7,167 bases of DNA from JAVBKV01 sp031553885. Lineage in GTDB: Bacteria; Bacteroidota; Bacteroidia; Bacteroidales; Azobacteroidaceae. Position 1 is the first letter of the stretch. Every line of letters begins with the position of its first letter. Below, in pieces: positions 1 to 7,080 of the stretch. The stretch lies in assembly GCA_031553885.1 (NCBI GenBank), contig JAVBKV010000051.1, positions 1-7,167 on the forward strand, in the 5' to 3' direction. The position numbers were made by a program, and so were the translations under genes. Under the pieces are notes generated by a model that saw only the letters and a list, made by a program, of their open reading frames with translations, did not search any database and was not told the origin of the DNA.

Positions 1-1
1 T

Positions 2-466
2 TATACCCAGGATTTCAAGTTGTATCACGGCGAGGTGACTCCGAAGTACTTCGACTACGAATCGGGTATGGAGTTTGCCAGAAGGAATAAAAAGCCTGTA
101 ATGATTGACTTTACGGGTTACGGCTGCGTCAACTGCCGGGAAATGGAAGCTTCGGTTTGGTCTGACCCTCGTGTGAAACAGATCATCGATAACGATTATG
201 TCCTGATTTCGTTGTATGTGGACGATAAGTCGAAATTGCCGGAGGTTATTGAGGTCACTGAGTTCGGTAAAACCACTAAATTGAGAACGGTCGGTAACCA
301 ATGGAGTTATTTGCAGCGCAATAAGTTCGGAGCTAATGCTCAGCCATTTTATGTGTTGCTGGACAATGCTGGTCATCCTATTGCTCCTTCTTATGCTTAC
401 GATAAGGATATAGAGAAATACATTGATTTCCTGAAAAAGGGATTGGAAAAATACAGGGAGAAATAA
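2..466 (+). CDS. DsbD-like thiol:disulfide interchange protein, C-terminal thioredoxin domain (5' partial)
   Basis: The frame is open from the window's first bases to TAA at 464-466, so this is the last ~154 codons of a longer gene. The TTG at 20 is not a believable start, because in-frame coding continues upstream of it. The visible part is a thioredoxin fold. After a short helix (FDYESGMEFARRNKKPV) comes the strand and active site MIDFTGYGCVNCREME, with the CVNC cysteine codons at 125-127 and 134-136. The cis-proline loop is AQPFYVLLD. The GYGCVNC context with a following REME helix is typical of the C-terminal domain of DsbD/cytochrome c biogenesis-type reductases. In that family a membrane domain passes electrons from cytoplasmic thioredoxin to this periplasmic domain, which reduces periplasmic disulfides. 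About 40 residues between the central strand and the cis-proline strand form an insert (DDKSKLPEV...LRTVGNQW). The membrane and N-terminal domains cannot be seen, so a stand-alone thioredoxin-like protein remains possible. The next gene starts 25 bases on, so co-transcription is likely. Confidence 0.85.
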   Translation, partial: YTQDFKLYHGEVTPKYFDYESGMEFARRNKKPVMIDFTGYGCVNCREMEASVWSDPRVKQIIDNDYVLISLYVDDKSKLPEVIEVTEFGKTTKLRTVGNQWSYLQRNKFGANAQPFYVLLDNAGHPIAPSYAYDKDIEKYIDFLKKGLEKYREK

Positions 467-491
467 TGATTGCTAACGATAGAGTGGGTTT

Positions 492-3062
492 ATGAAAAAA
501 ATAGTACCATTCATTTTTTCTCTGATTCTGAATTTGCCGTTTGTATCTGCTCAATGGGAACCGGCTGAATGGCCGGTTCTGAAATCTTATGACAGTGAAC
601 ATCTATATGCAATTGCTCTTCCCCTGGGAGGTATAGGGACGGGTGTTGTCAGTTTGGGTGGCCGGGGAGAATTGCGTGACTGGGAAATCATGAATAAACC
701 TGCTGTCGGATACAATACTATTGTCAGGGGAAATGATGCTCCTTTTTTTTCAATATGGATAAAGCCCCAGGATGAGAACCCTGTTTGCAAGGCGTTGATG
801 GGACCTCTTTATTCTCAGGAATATTCTCAGGCCGAAGGCCGGCCTGTCAACCATCATGGCCTTCCCCGGTTTGAAAAAGCGACTTTTGATGCAGCTTATC
901 CCTTTGGGCAGGTACATCTTTCAGACAGTCAACTACCGGTAAAAGTACGGATCAAGGGGTTTAATCCGTTGATTCCCGGCAATGCCGACGATAGCGGAAT
1001 ACCGGTTGCCGTACTTTCTTATGAGATAGAGAATATAGGAGGTGCTCCTGTGGAAGTATCTGTTTGTGGCTCTCTGCGTAATTTTGTAGGACAGGATGGT
1101 TCGAAATATTATGTAGGTTGGAATGGGGAGAATTTTCCTTACGGGGTCAACAATAATATCAATCAGTTCAGAAAAGATGATTATGCTCAGGGGATTTTTA
1201 TGTATTCCGACAGTATCAGCAAACAGGATGCTGCCTGGGGAACCATTGCTCTGACGACAAATGCAAAAGAAGGTGTCACCTATAGAACTTCATCCACCCG
1301 TAATACCTGGTCCAATGCGATTCTGGATTTCTGGGAGGATTTCAGTCAGGACGGATTACTCACAGAAAAAAGCAGGCGGGAAGATTCTGATCCCATGGCT
1401 TCGTTGGCTGTCAGACAAACCATACCTCCCCGGAGTAAAAAAACAGTTACATTTTTTCTTACCTGGAATTTTCCCAACAGGTTGGGCTGGGTAAGCTGGG
1501 AGTCTCCGGATCATGATAAAACCGTTATGGGAAATTATTACAGTAACCGGTATAAGGATGCCTGGGACGTTCTGGATAAAACAATTCCGAGGTTGAGTTA
1601 CCTGGAAAGAAAAACCATTGACTTTGTTTCTGCCGTAACAGGAAGTACGGTTCCCGAAGAAATCAGGGAAGCTGCTCTTTTTAACCTGAATGTATTACGT
1701 TCCCAGACGACTTTTCGTATTTCCAGCGGTCATTTTATGGGTTGGGAAGGTACATTTGATAGTACCGGTTCCTGTTCCGGAACCTGTACCCATGTGTGGA
1801 ATTACGAGCAGGCGACTCCTTTTCTGTTCGGAGATTTATCCAGAACCATGCGGGATGTGGAATTCAATTATGCCACCAATAAAGACGGACGAATGTCGTT
1901 TCGGGCAGGCTTGCCTCTTGGTGAAGGAAACCGAGTTGCTGCGGCTGATGGGCAGATGGGGTGTATCATGAAATTTTACAGAGACTGGCAGTTGAGCGGG
2001 GATAATGAATTTCTTCGTTCGAATTGGCAACAAGTAAAAAAGGTGCTGGCTTATGCCTGGATTGAAAAGGGATGGGATGCCAATCAGGATGGTGTGATGG
2101 AAGGAAGCCAACATAATACGATGGATGTGAATTATTATGGCCCGAATCCGCAGATGGGGCTCTGGTATTTAGGTGCATTGAGAGCCGGAGAAGAGATGGC
2201 CGGATTCATGAAGGATAAGGATTTCGAGAAAAAGTGTCGTTCGCTTTATGAAAAAGGCAGTGATTGGATGGATCGTTATTTGTTTAATGGAGAATACTAT
2301 GAACACAAAGTTACTGATCCGGAAACATCCGAGTACCTGAATCTGGATCAAAATCCGGAAAAGATGCCTGATTACCAGTTGTATAAAGGATGTCTGGTAG
2401 ATCAGTTGGTCGGGCAATACATGGCTCATATTTGTGACCTGGGATACCTTGTTAAGCCGGAATATGTACGCATCACGCTTTCGAGTATTATGAAATACAA
2501 TTATTTAGCTGATTTTTCGAATCATTTTAATAATATGCGTTCGTATGTGTTGGGTAAGGAATCCGGTTTATTGATGGCCAGTTGGCCCAAAGGAAGACCA
2601 CAGGTGCCATTTCCTTATTTTAACGAAGCAATGACCGGATTCGAATATACAGCAGCAGTAGGTATGCTGTATGAAGGCATGGAAGCCGATGGAATGAAAT
2701 GCATCCGGGCCATCCGGAGCCGGTTTGACGGAGCCAGGCGTAACCCCTTCAGCGAACCGGAGTGCGGACAGCATTATGCCCGCAGTATGGCCAGCTGGGC
2801 GGCTTTACTGGCAATCAGTGATTTTTACTATTCGGGGGTAAAAAAAGCGATTTCATTTACTTCCTGTCCCGGAACTTATTTTTGGAGCAACGGTTATGCC
2901 TGGGGACAATGTAAAGTGTCTGCTACCGGAGCTATTCTGACCGTCTTTTATGGAACATTGAACCTGAATTCATTCGAATTGAAGGGCAAAGGGATCAGAA
3001 AGACCGGAAACAAGGTCCTTCGTGAAGGGGAAAGCCTTTCTGTCAACTATTTGAAAGATTGA
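492..3062 (+). CDS. Secreted GH116-family glycoside hydrolase (beta-glucosidase/GBA2-like, DUF608)
   Basis: This 856-residue protein is recognised as family GH116, whose members remove beta-linked glucose, xylose or N-acetylglucosamine from glycosides, including glucosylceramide in animal GBA2. A signal peptide (residues 1-20, MKKIVPFIFS...PFVSA) supports the ATG at 492 and export to the periplasm or surface. The N-terminal beta-sandwich (about 35-345) opens with the family signature LPLGGIGTGVVSLGGRGELRDWE at 43-65. The (alpha/alpha)6 catalytic domain spans about 365-780. By alignment from memory with the characterised Thermoanaerobacterium and human enzymes, Glu419 in MGWEGTFD is the probable nucleophile and Asp545 in HNTMDVNYYG the acid/base. 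The late block NPFSEPECGQHYARSMASW (751-769) is also conserved in the family. A short beta-rich tail (783-856) ends the protein. Twelve cysteines are present, including a CSGTC pair (428, 432). The gene has no Shine-Dalgarno motif, as usual in Bacteroidetes, and follows the DsbD-like gene by 25 bases. The substrate cannot be read from sequence; no transporter or other hydrolase in view helps. Confidence 0.9.
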   Translation: MKKIVPFIFSLILNLPFVSAQWEPAEWPVLKSYDSEHLYAIALPLGGIGTGVVSLGGRGELRDWEIMNKPAVGYNTIVRGNDAPFFSIWIKPQDENPVCKALMGPLYSQEYSQAEGRPVNHHGLPRFEKATFDAAYPFGQVHLSDSQLPVKVRIKGFNPLIPGNADDSGIPVAVLSYEIENIGGAPVEVSVCGSLRNFVGQDGSKYYVGWNGENFPYGVNNNINQFRKDDYAQGIFMYSDSISKQDAAWGTIALTTNAKEGVTYRTSSTRNTWSNAILDFWEDFSQDGLLTEKSRREDSDPMASLAVRQTIPPRSKKTVTFFLTWNFPNRLGWVSWESPDHDKTVMGNYYSNRYKDAWDVLDKTIPRLSYLERKTIDFVSAVTGSTVPEEIREAALFNLNVLRSQTTFRISSGHFMGWEGTFDSTGSCSGTCTHVWNYEQATPFLFGDLSRTMRDVEFNYATNKDGRMSFRAGLPLGEGNRVAAADGQMGCIMKFYRDWQLSGDNEFLRSNWQQVKKVLAYAWIEKGWDANQDGVMEGSQHNTMDVNYYGPNPQMGLWYLGALRAGEEMAGFMKDKDFEKKCRSLYEKGSDWMDRYLFNGEYYEHKVTDPETSEYLNLDQNPEKMPDYQLYKGCLVDQLVGQYMAHICDLGYLVKPEYVRITLSSIMKYNYLADFSNHFNNMRSYVLGKESGLLMASWPKGRPQVPFPYFNEAMTGFEYTAAVGMLYEGMEADGMKCIRAIRSRFDGARRNPFSEPECGQHYARSMASWAALLAISDFYYSGVKKAISFTSCPGTYFWSNGYAWGQCKVSATGAILTVFYGTLNLNSFELKGKGIRKTGNKVLREGESLSVNYLKD

Positions 3063-3081
3063 TTTTAATGCAGGGATTTTA

Positions 3082-3140
3082 TTAAATAAATAATCAATTC
3101 CAATTTCTTCACAATGAATTAGTTGGAATTGATTATTTAA
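3082..3140. terminator. Inverted repeat between convergent genes, probable bidirectional terminator
   Basis: The arms AAATAATCAATTCCAA (3088-3103) and TTGGAATTGATTATTT (3123-3138) pair perfectly over 16 bp around a 19-base loop. A further TTC/GAA pairing (3108-3110 with 3116-3118) is possible inside the loop. The repeat lies 26 bases after the GH116 stop and 12 bases beyond the RHS stop. On the minus strand the stem is followed by TTTATTTAAT, a T-rich exit; on the plus strand the AT-rich stem base itself gives the weak run. The stem is AT-rich, so its efficiency is uncertain, but its position between two converging genes fits termination of both. Confidence 0.7.
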
Positions 3141-3149
3141 TGAATGTTC

Positions 3150-6100
3150 CTAGTTATTCCGGTAACGGTAGTCGTAACTTTCCACAACGTTGCCATTGTG
3201 ATCCTTGATGCTTTTCAACCTGTCGGAAGGATCATATTCGTAATACAGCTTCTTGCCTGCCGGATCTGTCATGGTCTGTATGCCGACCAATGGTTTACAG
3301 GTATAAGTGGTAACCATAGCTTCCGGAAGTTGTTCCCGCAATGCATTCAATTGCGAAAAATCGGAAGAAGAGGGAACATTTTTATCCAGGATATTGTTCA
3401 GTACATTTTTACCGGTTTGTTCACTTCCATTACCCATTTTTTTACATACTTCCAGGTATGATGCATTTTTAATCTCTGCAATCAGAAATTCACCCTTGTA
3501 TCCCCAGACATATACCGTGTTCATCGCGTTATCCGTAGTGATGGAAACCGGCTTACCCGATGGGTTATAGTCTGTGATAACAACCCGTTCTTCTTCATTA
3601 TTCGATCGCCCCTTGTTCAGGTTTTTAGGTAATGGATTACCGGTCGAAGGATCGATCGTGTAGCTTATTTTATTTATACGGGTGGTCGAGGCATCCGTTC
3701 CGGCCTGAAACGTCTGCTGCATGGGTATATTAAGTTGATTGTTCGTAACTAATCTTCCCCGGGCCGATTCTTCCGGACTTCCCGATGCAAATGATAAGTC
3801 CTGGGGATATTTCAGTTTCGTGACTGACTCCACTCCATTGCTGTTTTTTTCCTTAAGTTCCGTTACGAACAAATGTTCCAGGTTATTATAATTGTATGTT
3901 TTTTCCTGAACCAAGGTAGTCATCCCATTGACAAATGTTTCTACCGTTTCTTTAATCAATTTATAACCGCCTGTTTTAAGCTGGCTTCTTACATGGATAA
4001 AACCCTGATAATTTTGTACGGCATTTGATTTTATTTCATCACTGAACGAGTCCCGGAAAAGGATACGCCTGTAGGCTTTACCCCATGCAAGCGATGATTC
4101 TTTCAGCGGAATGTAATCATAGGATTCCTTCCTGACCCGGGAAAACTGCCCGTTGGCTTCCGATTTATAATCTTCCCTGTAAACCAACTTGGAACCCATC
4201 CAGGGTTCTCCTACTTCCTGTATGAGGGTAGTACCCGGGTATTGGGCCGAATATGAATTCGGGTGGGAATACTTATAAATTGTTTTTCCATTTGGTGCGG
4301 GTCCCATATAATCCGGGTAGTGATTCCTGTATTCCGTTACGTATTGGTAAAAAACAGGGGATCCTCCATTGTAAAACAAATTCGGGAATGGTTCCGAAGC
4401 ATAATAAGTCAGTAGGGAGGGAGCATAGCCGGCCTCAGAAACAGCAGTAGGAACTGCAGTTGTAGCTGTAGACGCAGATTGATCCGTATCCGATTCAGAC
4501 GATATTACAGCCGTGGAGTCGGTAGAATGAGAAAAAGTACTTTGACCTTTGTATTTAGACAATACAACTTTACTGTACTTGTAACTATCCGGCGTGATAC
4601 GGTTTTTAAGCTCTCCTCCTCCGTTCTGGTTCTCACCGTATTTGAACGTTCTGTTCAGTCCGTCATCCTCTATTCTCGAAATACGTAATCCTCCGGCAGG
4701 CATAACCGGGTTTCCGGGTGCATAGGTATCCACATAACTGTTTAACTCATATTCAAAATTCGATTGCCTTCCGGTCGGGTAAGTGATGGTCCTCAGCATC
4801 CCGGTCCGGGCATGATCCAGGGATGGTTCTTTATTGGCCAGGCCTATCGTCATCGTAAAATCAGCCGGATAGTAGTAGGAAATATAATGTTTGGCAGTTA
4901 TCGTCTGGTAAGGCACGCTGGTGTCGTAAGCGCCAAGGGCTGTGCCATTGAAATACCCCCAATGATCGATGTTTTTATCCAAGATCCCGGGAACCCGTTC
5001 CGGATAATAATAATCAAACCGGTACCGTTCCGCCAGATTCCCGTTTCTGTCGAGGATTTCCATTTTGTCCAGTTTGCGTTTCCGGTACCGTTCCGGAGGA
5101 ATGCTTGTATTGCAGTCACTCAACTCGAATTTAACAGTACGAATCACCGAATTATCACTTTTATCAATGATTTTCAATCCTGTCAACTCATAGCCGCCGG
5201 TAAGCTCGATTCTTATCTTATCAGTCTCGAGGGAAGTGAGTAGGTTTTCACTCAGTTGGGCACCGCCAGACTCTACCGGGGGATTGATGTTGTAGCAACC
5301 GGGAATGGATTGCCCGGGCGTTCCGGTATAGGCAAGAGTTCCATCCGGTTTGTTATTTTGAGTGACGTAGATATTATTTATCTTAGCATCGTAACCGTTC
5401 ACACTGCTCATCATGAACGGCCACTGGATACTGCTACTACAGCCGATGTATGCCCATGGGGAAAGTGCATACAACGATTGCATCTGTTCTTCTACGGCAT
5501 AATAATCGACCAGGTTCCAGGTAACGTTGGTATAAGCGAGAGGTGAATAGGTATAACTTAATGTCTTGCGGTTCGGGGAGGTTATTGTTTTTACTTTCCA
5601 TTGGATGGTTCTGGAGTCTGAATAAGCGCGGTTTTCCCCGTTAAAGGAGTACCTGAATCCGTTTTCATCCGTTATATCAAAACCGGATAAACTCGATACA
5701 CTAATCGGATTCACCCGGATCGGCTCAAAAGGAACCAATGTGATGCCGACTTCGGAGGATGGACGGGATAAATCGCCCCGGTTGAGATAAAACTTACCGG
5801 ATTTATTCAACAACTGATAATAAAAAGCATCCGGAGCTTCGTCTTTGCTCCTTCCGTCGGCCAGTTGTTCTTCATAATAAAAATCCATGGGATAAGGAAG
5901 CCGTTGCTCCCCGCTTGTCATTAGGTAACCGGACTCATCGGGCATGCCATTGATCTGCCTGGAAATCGAGGGAGATACATCCAGGCTCCATCCGATGCCC
6001 AGCCGGCCATTGGTATCCTTAACCTTCAAACCGGAAGAATGGTAGGATATCGATATGGGAATTTTTACACCGTCGAATTCGAATTCATAAATGGGGATCT

Positions 6101-6272
6101 GAATATTGGCAATCCCGTAACAGAAATCGACAGGATAGTCGATGTATTTCATCATGGTTGCAACTTCCGGGGTAACCACTGTCGGACGATTCAAATCGAT
6201 AGGGTTGGTTTGGGAATAACAGGAAAATACACTAAAGAATGTGATTAAAGTTAGAAAAAATATATGTTTCAT
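3150..6272 (-). CDS. Exported RHS/YD-repeat family protein without core or toxin domain
   Basis: This 1040-residue protein has a hydrophobic export signal (MKHIFFLTLITFFSVFSCYSQ). Either a signal peptidase I site after YSQ or a lipobox-like FSC at Cys18 could apply. Residues 40-115 match the N-terminal SpvB/RHS-like module of Bacteroidetes: IANIQIPIYEFEFDGVKIP, then PISISYHSSGLKV, then LGIGWSLDVSPSISR and NGMPDE. Other family landmarks are DHWGYFNG (436-443), GMLRTITYPTGRQSNFEYE (491-509) and VYVWGYKGEFLIAEIKNA (920-937). One clean YD repeat (about 1003-1028, with YYEYD, DRLKSIKD and NGN) lies just before the stop. A Ser/Thr-rich linker occupies 579-607. In the family such modules make beta-strand shells. 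Longer RHS proteins carry a conserved core and a variable toxin tip, both absent here, so no toxic activity should be assigned. No Shine-Dalgarno motif precedes the ATG. Downstream is a convergent GH116 gene, so no partner gene follows; upstream on the same strand is a small lipoprotein gene. Confidence 0.85.
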   Translation of the reverse strand: MKHIFFLTLITFFSVFSCYSQTNPIDLNRPTVVTPEVATMMKYIDYPVDFCYGIANIQIPIYEFEFDGVKIPISISYHSSGLKVKDTNGRLGIGWSLDVSPSISRQINGMPDESGYLMTSGEQRLPYPMDFYYEEQLADGRSKDEAPDAFYYQLLNKSGKFYLNRGDLSRPSSEVGITLVPFEPIRVNPISVSSLSGFDITDENGFRYSFNGENRAYSDSRTIQWKVKTITSPNRKTLSYTYSPLAYTNVTWNLVDYYAVEEQMQSLYALSPWAYIGCSSSIQWPFMMSSVNGYDAKINNIYVTQNNKPDGTLAYTGTPGQSIPGCYNINPPVESGGAQLSENLLTSLETDKIRIELTGGYELTGLKIIDKSDNSVIRTVKFELSDCNTSIPPERYRKRKLDKMEILDRNGNLAERYRFDYYYPERVPGILDKNIDHWGYFNGTALGAYDTSVPYQTITAKHYISYYYPADFTMTIGLANKEPSLDHARTGMLRTITYPTGRQSNFEYELNSYVDTYAPGNPVMPAGGLRISRIEDDGLNRTFKYGENQNGGGELKNRITPDSYKYSKVVLSKYKGQSTFSHSTDSTAVISSESDTDQSASTATTAVPTAVSEAGYAPSLLTYYASEPFPNLFYNGGSPVFYQYVTEYRNHYPDYMGPAPNGKTIYKYSHPNSYSAQYPGTTLIQEVGEPWMGSKLVYREDYKSEANGQFSRVRKESYDYIPLKESSLAWGKAYRRILFRDSFSDEIKSNAVQNYQGFIHVRSQLKTGGYKLIKETVETFVNGMTTLVQEKTYNYNNLEHLFVTELKEKNSNGVESVTKLKYPQDLSFASGSPEESARGRLVTNNQLNIPMQQTFQAGTDASTTRINKISYTIDPSTGNPLPKNLNKGRSNNEEERVVITDYNPSGKPVSITTDNAMNTVYVWGYKGEFLIAEIKNASYLEVCKKMGNGSEQTGKNVLNNILDKNVPSSSDFSQLNALREQLPEAMVTTYTCKPLVGIQTMTDPAGKKLYYEYDPSDRLKSIKDHNGNVVESYDYRYRNN

Positions 6273-6322
6273 AAAATATTACTTTTAAAAATTGAATTAT
6301 TGATAATCAACACAGATGTGTG

Positions 6323-6330
6323 CAATTATA
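6323..6330 (-). promoter_or_regulatory. Weak candidate -7 box for the RHS gene
   Basis: Read on the minus strand the bases are TATAATTG, one mismatch from the Bacteroides consensus TAnnTTTG. A TTTA about 18 bases upstream is a poor stand-in for the -33 TTTG. Transcription would begin near 6315 and give a leader of about 44 bases before the ATG at 6272. A small dyad, ACACA-GA-TGTGT (6310-6321), overlaps the expected start point and could be an operator, but it is short. AT-rich sequence makes chance matches likely. Confidence 0.25.
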
Positions 6331-6340
6331 CTACGATATA

Positions 6341-6368
6341 ATAAAAAATAAAGCGTTTGCATGCTTTA
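6341..6368 (-). terminator. Possible factor-independent terminator of the lipoprotein gene
   Basis: On the minus strand TAAAGC (6368-6363) and GCTTTA (6354-6349) form a 6-bp stem with an 8-base loop, followed at once by TTTTTTAT (6348-6341). It lies about 115 bases beyond the lipoprotein stop and before the RHS start, which would separate the two transcripts. The stem is short with only two G-C pairs, so it is a weak candidate. Confidence 0.35.
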
Positions 6369-6399
6369 GAAATTACAAGTTAGATACTTACTGCTTACA

Positions 6400-6423
6400 C
6401 GTCGTAGTCGAGAGACTGCGATG
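6400..6423 (+). other. Hairpin with GAGA tetraloop in the non-coding gap
   Basis: Bases 6400-6409 pair with 6414-6423 around a GAGA loop (6410-6413). The ten pairs include two G-U wobbles when read as plus-strand RNA (6401 with 6422, and 6405 with 6418). On the minus strand these become A-C mismatches, so the fold favours a plus-strand transcript, for which no gene is visible here. It may be chance or a remnant of a mobile or RNA element. I cannot assign it to a known RNA family. Confidence 0.3.
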
Positions 6424-6482
6424 GACAGAGGATTCTTCTATTAGTTTCGGGCATATGAAAACACAAACTTGCTCTGCTAAAA

Positions 6483-7046
6483 TTAATACTCTCCTCCCCA
6501 ACGAGATTTCACTTTCTCCCGGACAAAAGTAGTATCATTTAATTCATCAAAATATTTCATATAATCTGCACCTATCCATCGATAGAAACCACAATTCTGA
6601 CGAATCAAATATGCAAATTTAGAAGAAAACTTTGCAGGTTTTCCATTGTAATATCCATAAGTATAAGATTCGTCTGTACATAAACTGTCAATTTTGCCAT
6701 CTGAAAATTTTATGTAACATTTCATTCGTGCATCCATCCCATAATCGGTCGTTTGTCTTACGTCCCTTAATTCAATTGCAATTTCCCGTAAGATTTTTTT
6801 ATCCGTTATTATAGATTCCAGAATAACCGCCTGCTTGGGAAGATAGTCATTATCTTCCAATAAAACATCTAACGTATCAACCTTTTCTGGCAAATAGACA
6901 ATCTCATCACAATCAATTGCCATTACCCTGTCAAATATTCCATTGTAATACCATACTTTTATTGACTCAATTGATTCCTCTTTTTTCCCTTGGCAAGAAA
7001 TAAAGAAAATAATAAAAATTAATACTATATAAGTACGTGATATAAA
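6483..7046 (-). pseudogene. Small lipoprotein of unknown function, start codon missing (5' end cut at insertion sequence)
   Basis: The reading frame runs from an in-frame stop at 7049-7047 to TAA at 6485-6483, 187 codons. The first ATG (6923) would give 146 residues, but coding plainly begins earlier: upstream in frame are SRTYIVLIFIIFFISC and QGKKEESIESIKVWYYNG. That is a hydrophobic stretch ending in a lipobox-like FIS-Cys (Cys codon 6995-6993), followed by a charged KKEE of the sort that can mark surface export of Bacteroidetes lipoproteins. No ATG, GTG or TTG lies in frame between the stop and Met6923. The mature part would be 170 residues, acidic and rich in Asp, Tyr and Lys, with stretches such as VMAIDCDEIVYLPEKVD and KCYIKFSDGKIDS. 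I do not recognise the family. It lies 210 bases upstream of the RHS gene on the same strand, so a partner or immunity-like role is conceivable but unsupported by any motif. The frame opens only a few bases from the insertion sequence end, which best explains the lost start. Translation from Met6923 would yield a protein without an export signal. Confidence 0.6.
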
Positions 7047-7064
7047 TTAGTTTCTATTATTTAT

Positions 7065-7072
7065 TACCTTTG
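7065..7072 (+). promoter_or_regulatory. Bacteroides-type -7 box (TACCTTTG) of the transposase gene
   Basis: TACCTTTG matches the Bacteroides sigma-70 consensus TAnnTTTG exactly and is followed by CACCC, a common context. No TTTG is found at the expected 19-21 base spacing upstream. Transcription would begin about 6-8 bases after the final G, that is at or next to the ATG at 7081, implying a leaderless or nearly leaderless transcript. Confidence 0.55.
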
Positions 7073-7080
7073 CACCCATT

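Noticed and set aside
20..466. TTG at base 20 as the start of a separate 148-residue thioredoxin
   Set aside because: The frame is open upstream to the window edge with plausible coding sequence, which fits a DsbD-type fusion continuing from outside the window.
3144..3461. Plus-strand open frame of 105 codons after the GH116 gene
   Set aside because: It lies opposite the C-terminal YD repeat of the RHS gene and would begin within the terminator region. Its hydrophobic look is a by-product of the opposite strand.
3150..3461. Polymorphic toxin tip at the RHS C-terminus
   Set aside because: The protein ends about a dozen residues after a YD repeat. There is no RHS core motif, no cleavage motif and no extra domain.
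4764..5243. Plus-strand open frame of 159 codons opposite the RHS gene
   Set aside because: It is antisense to a strong coding frame with clear RHS family motifs. The predicted protein has no recognisable domain and no start signal.
6320..6532. Plus-strand open frame of 70 codons through the gap before the lipoprotein gene
   Set aside because: It overlaps the lipoprotein 3' end, has no promoter or conserved motif, and its composition looks like chance.
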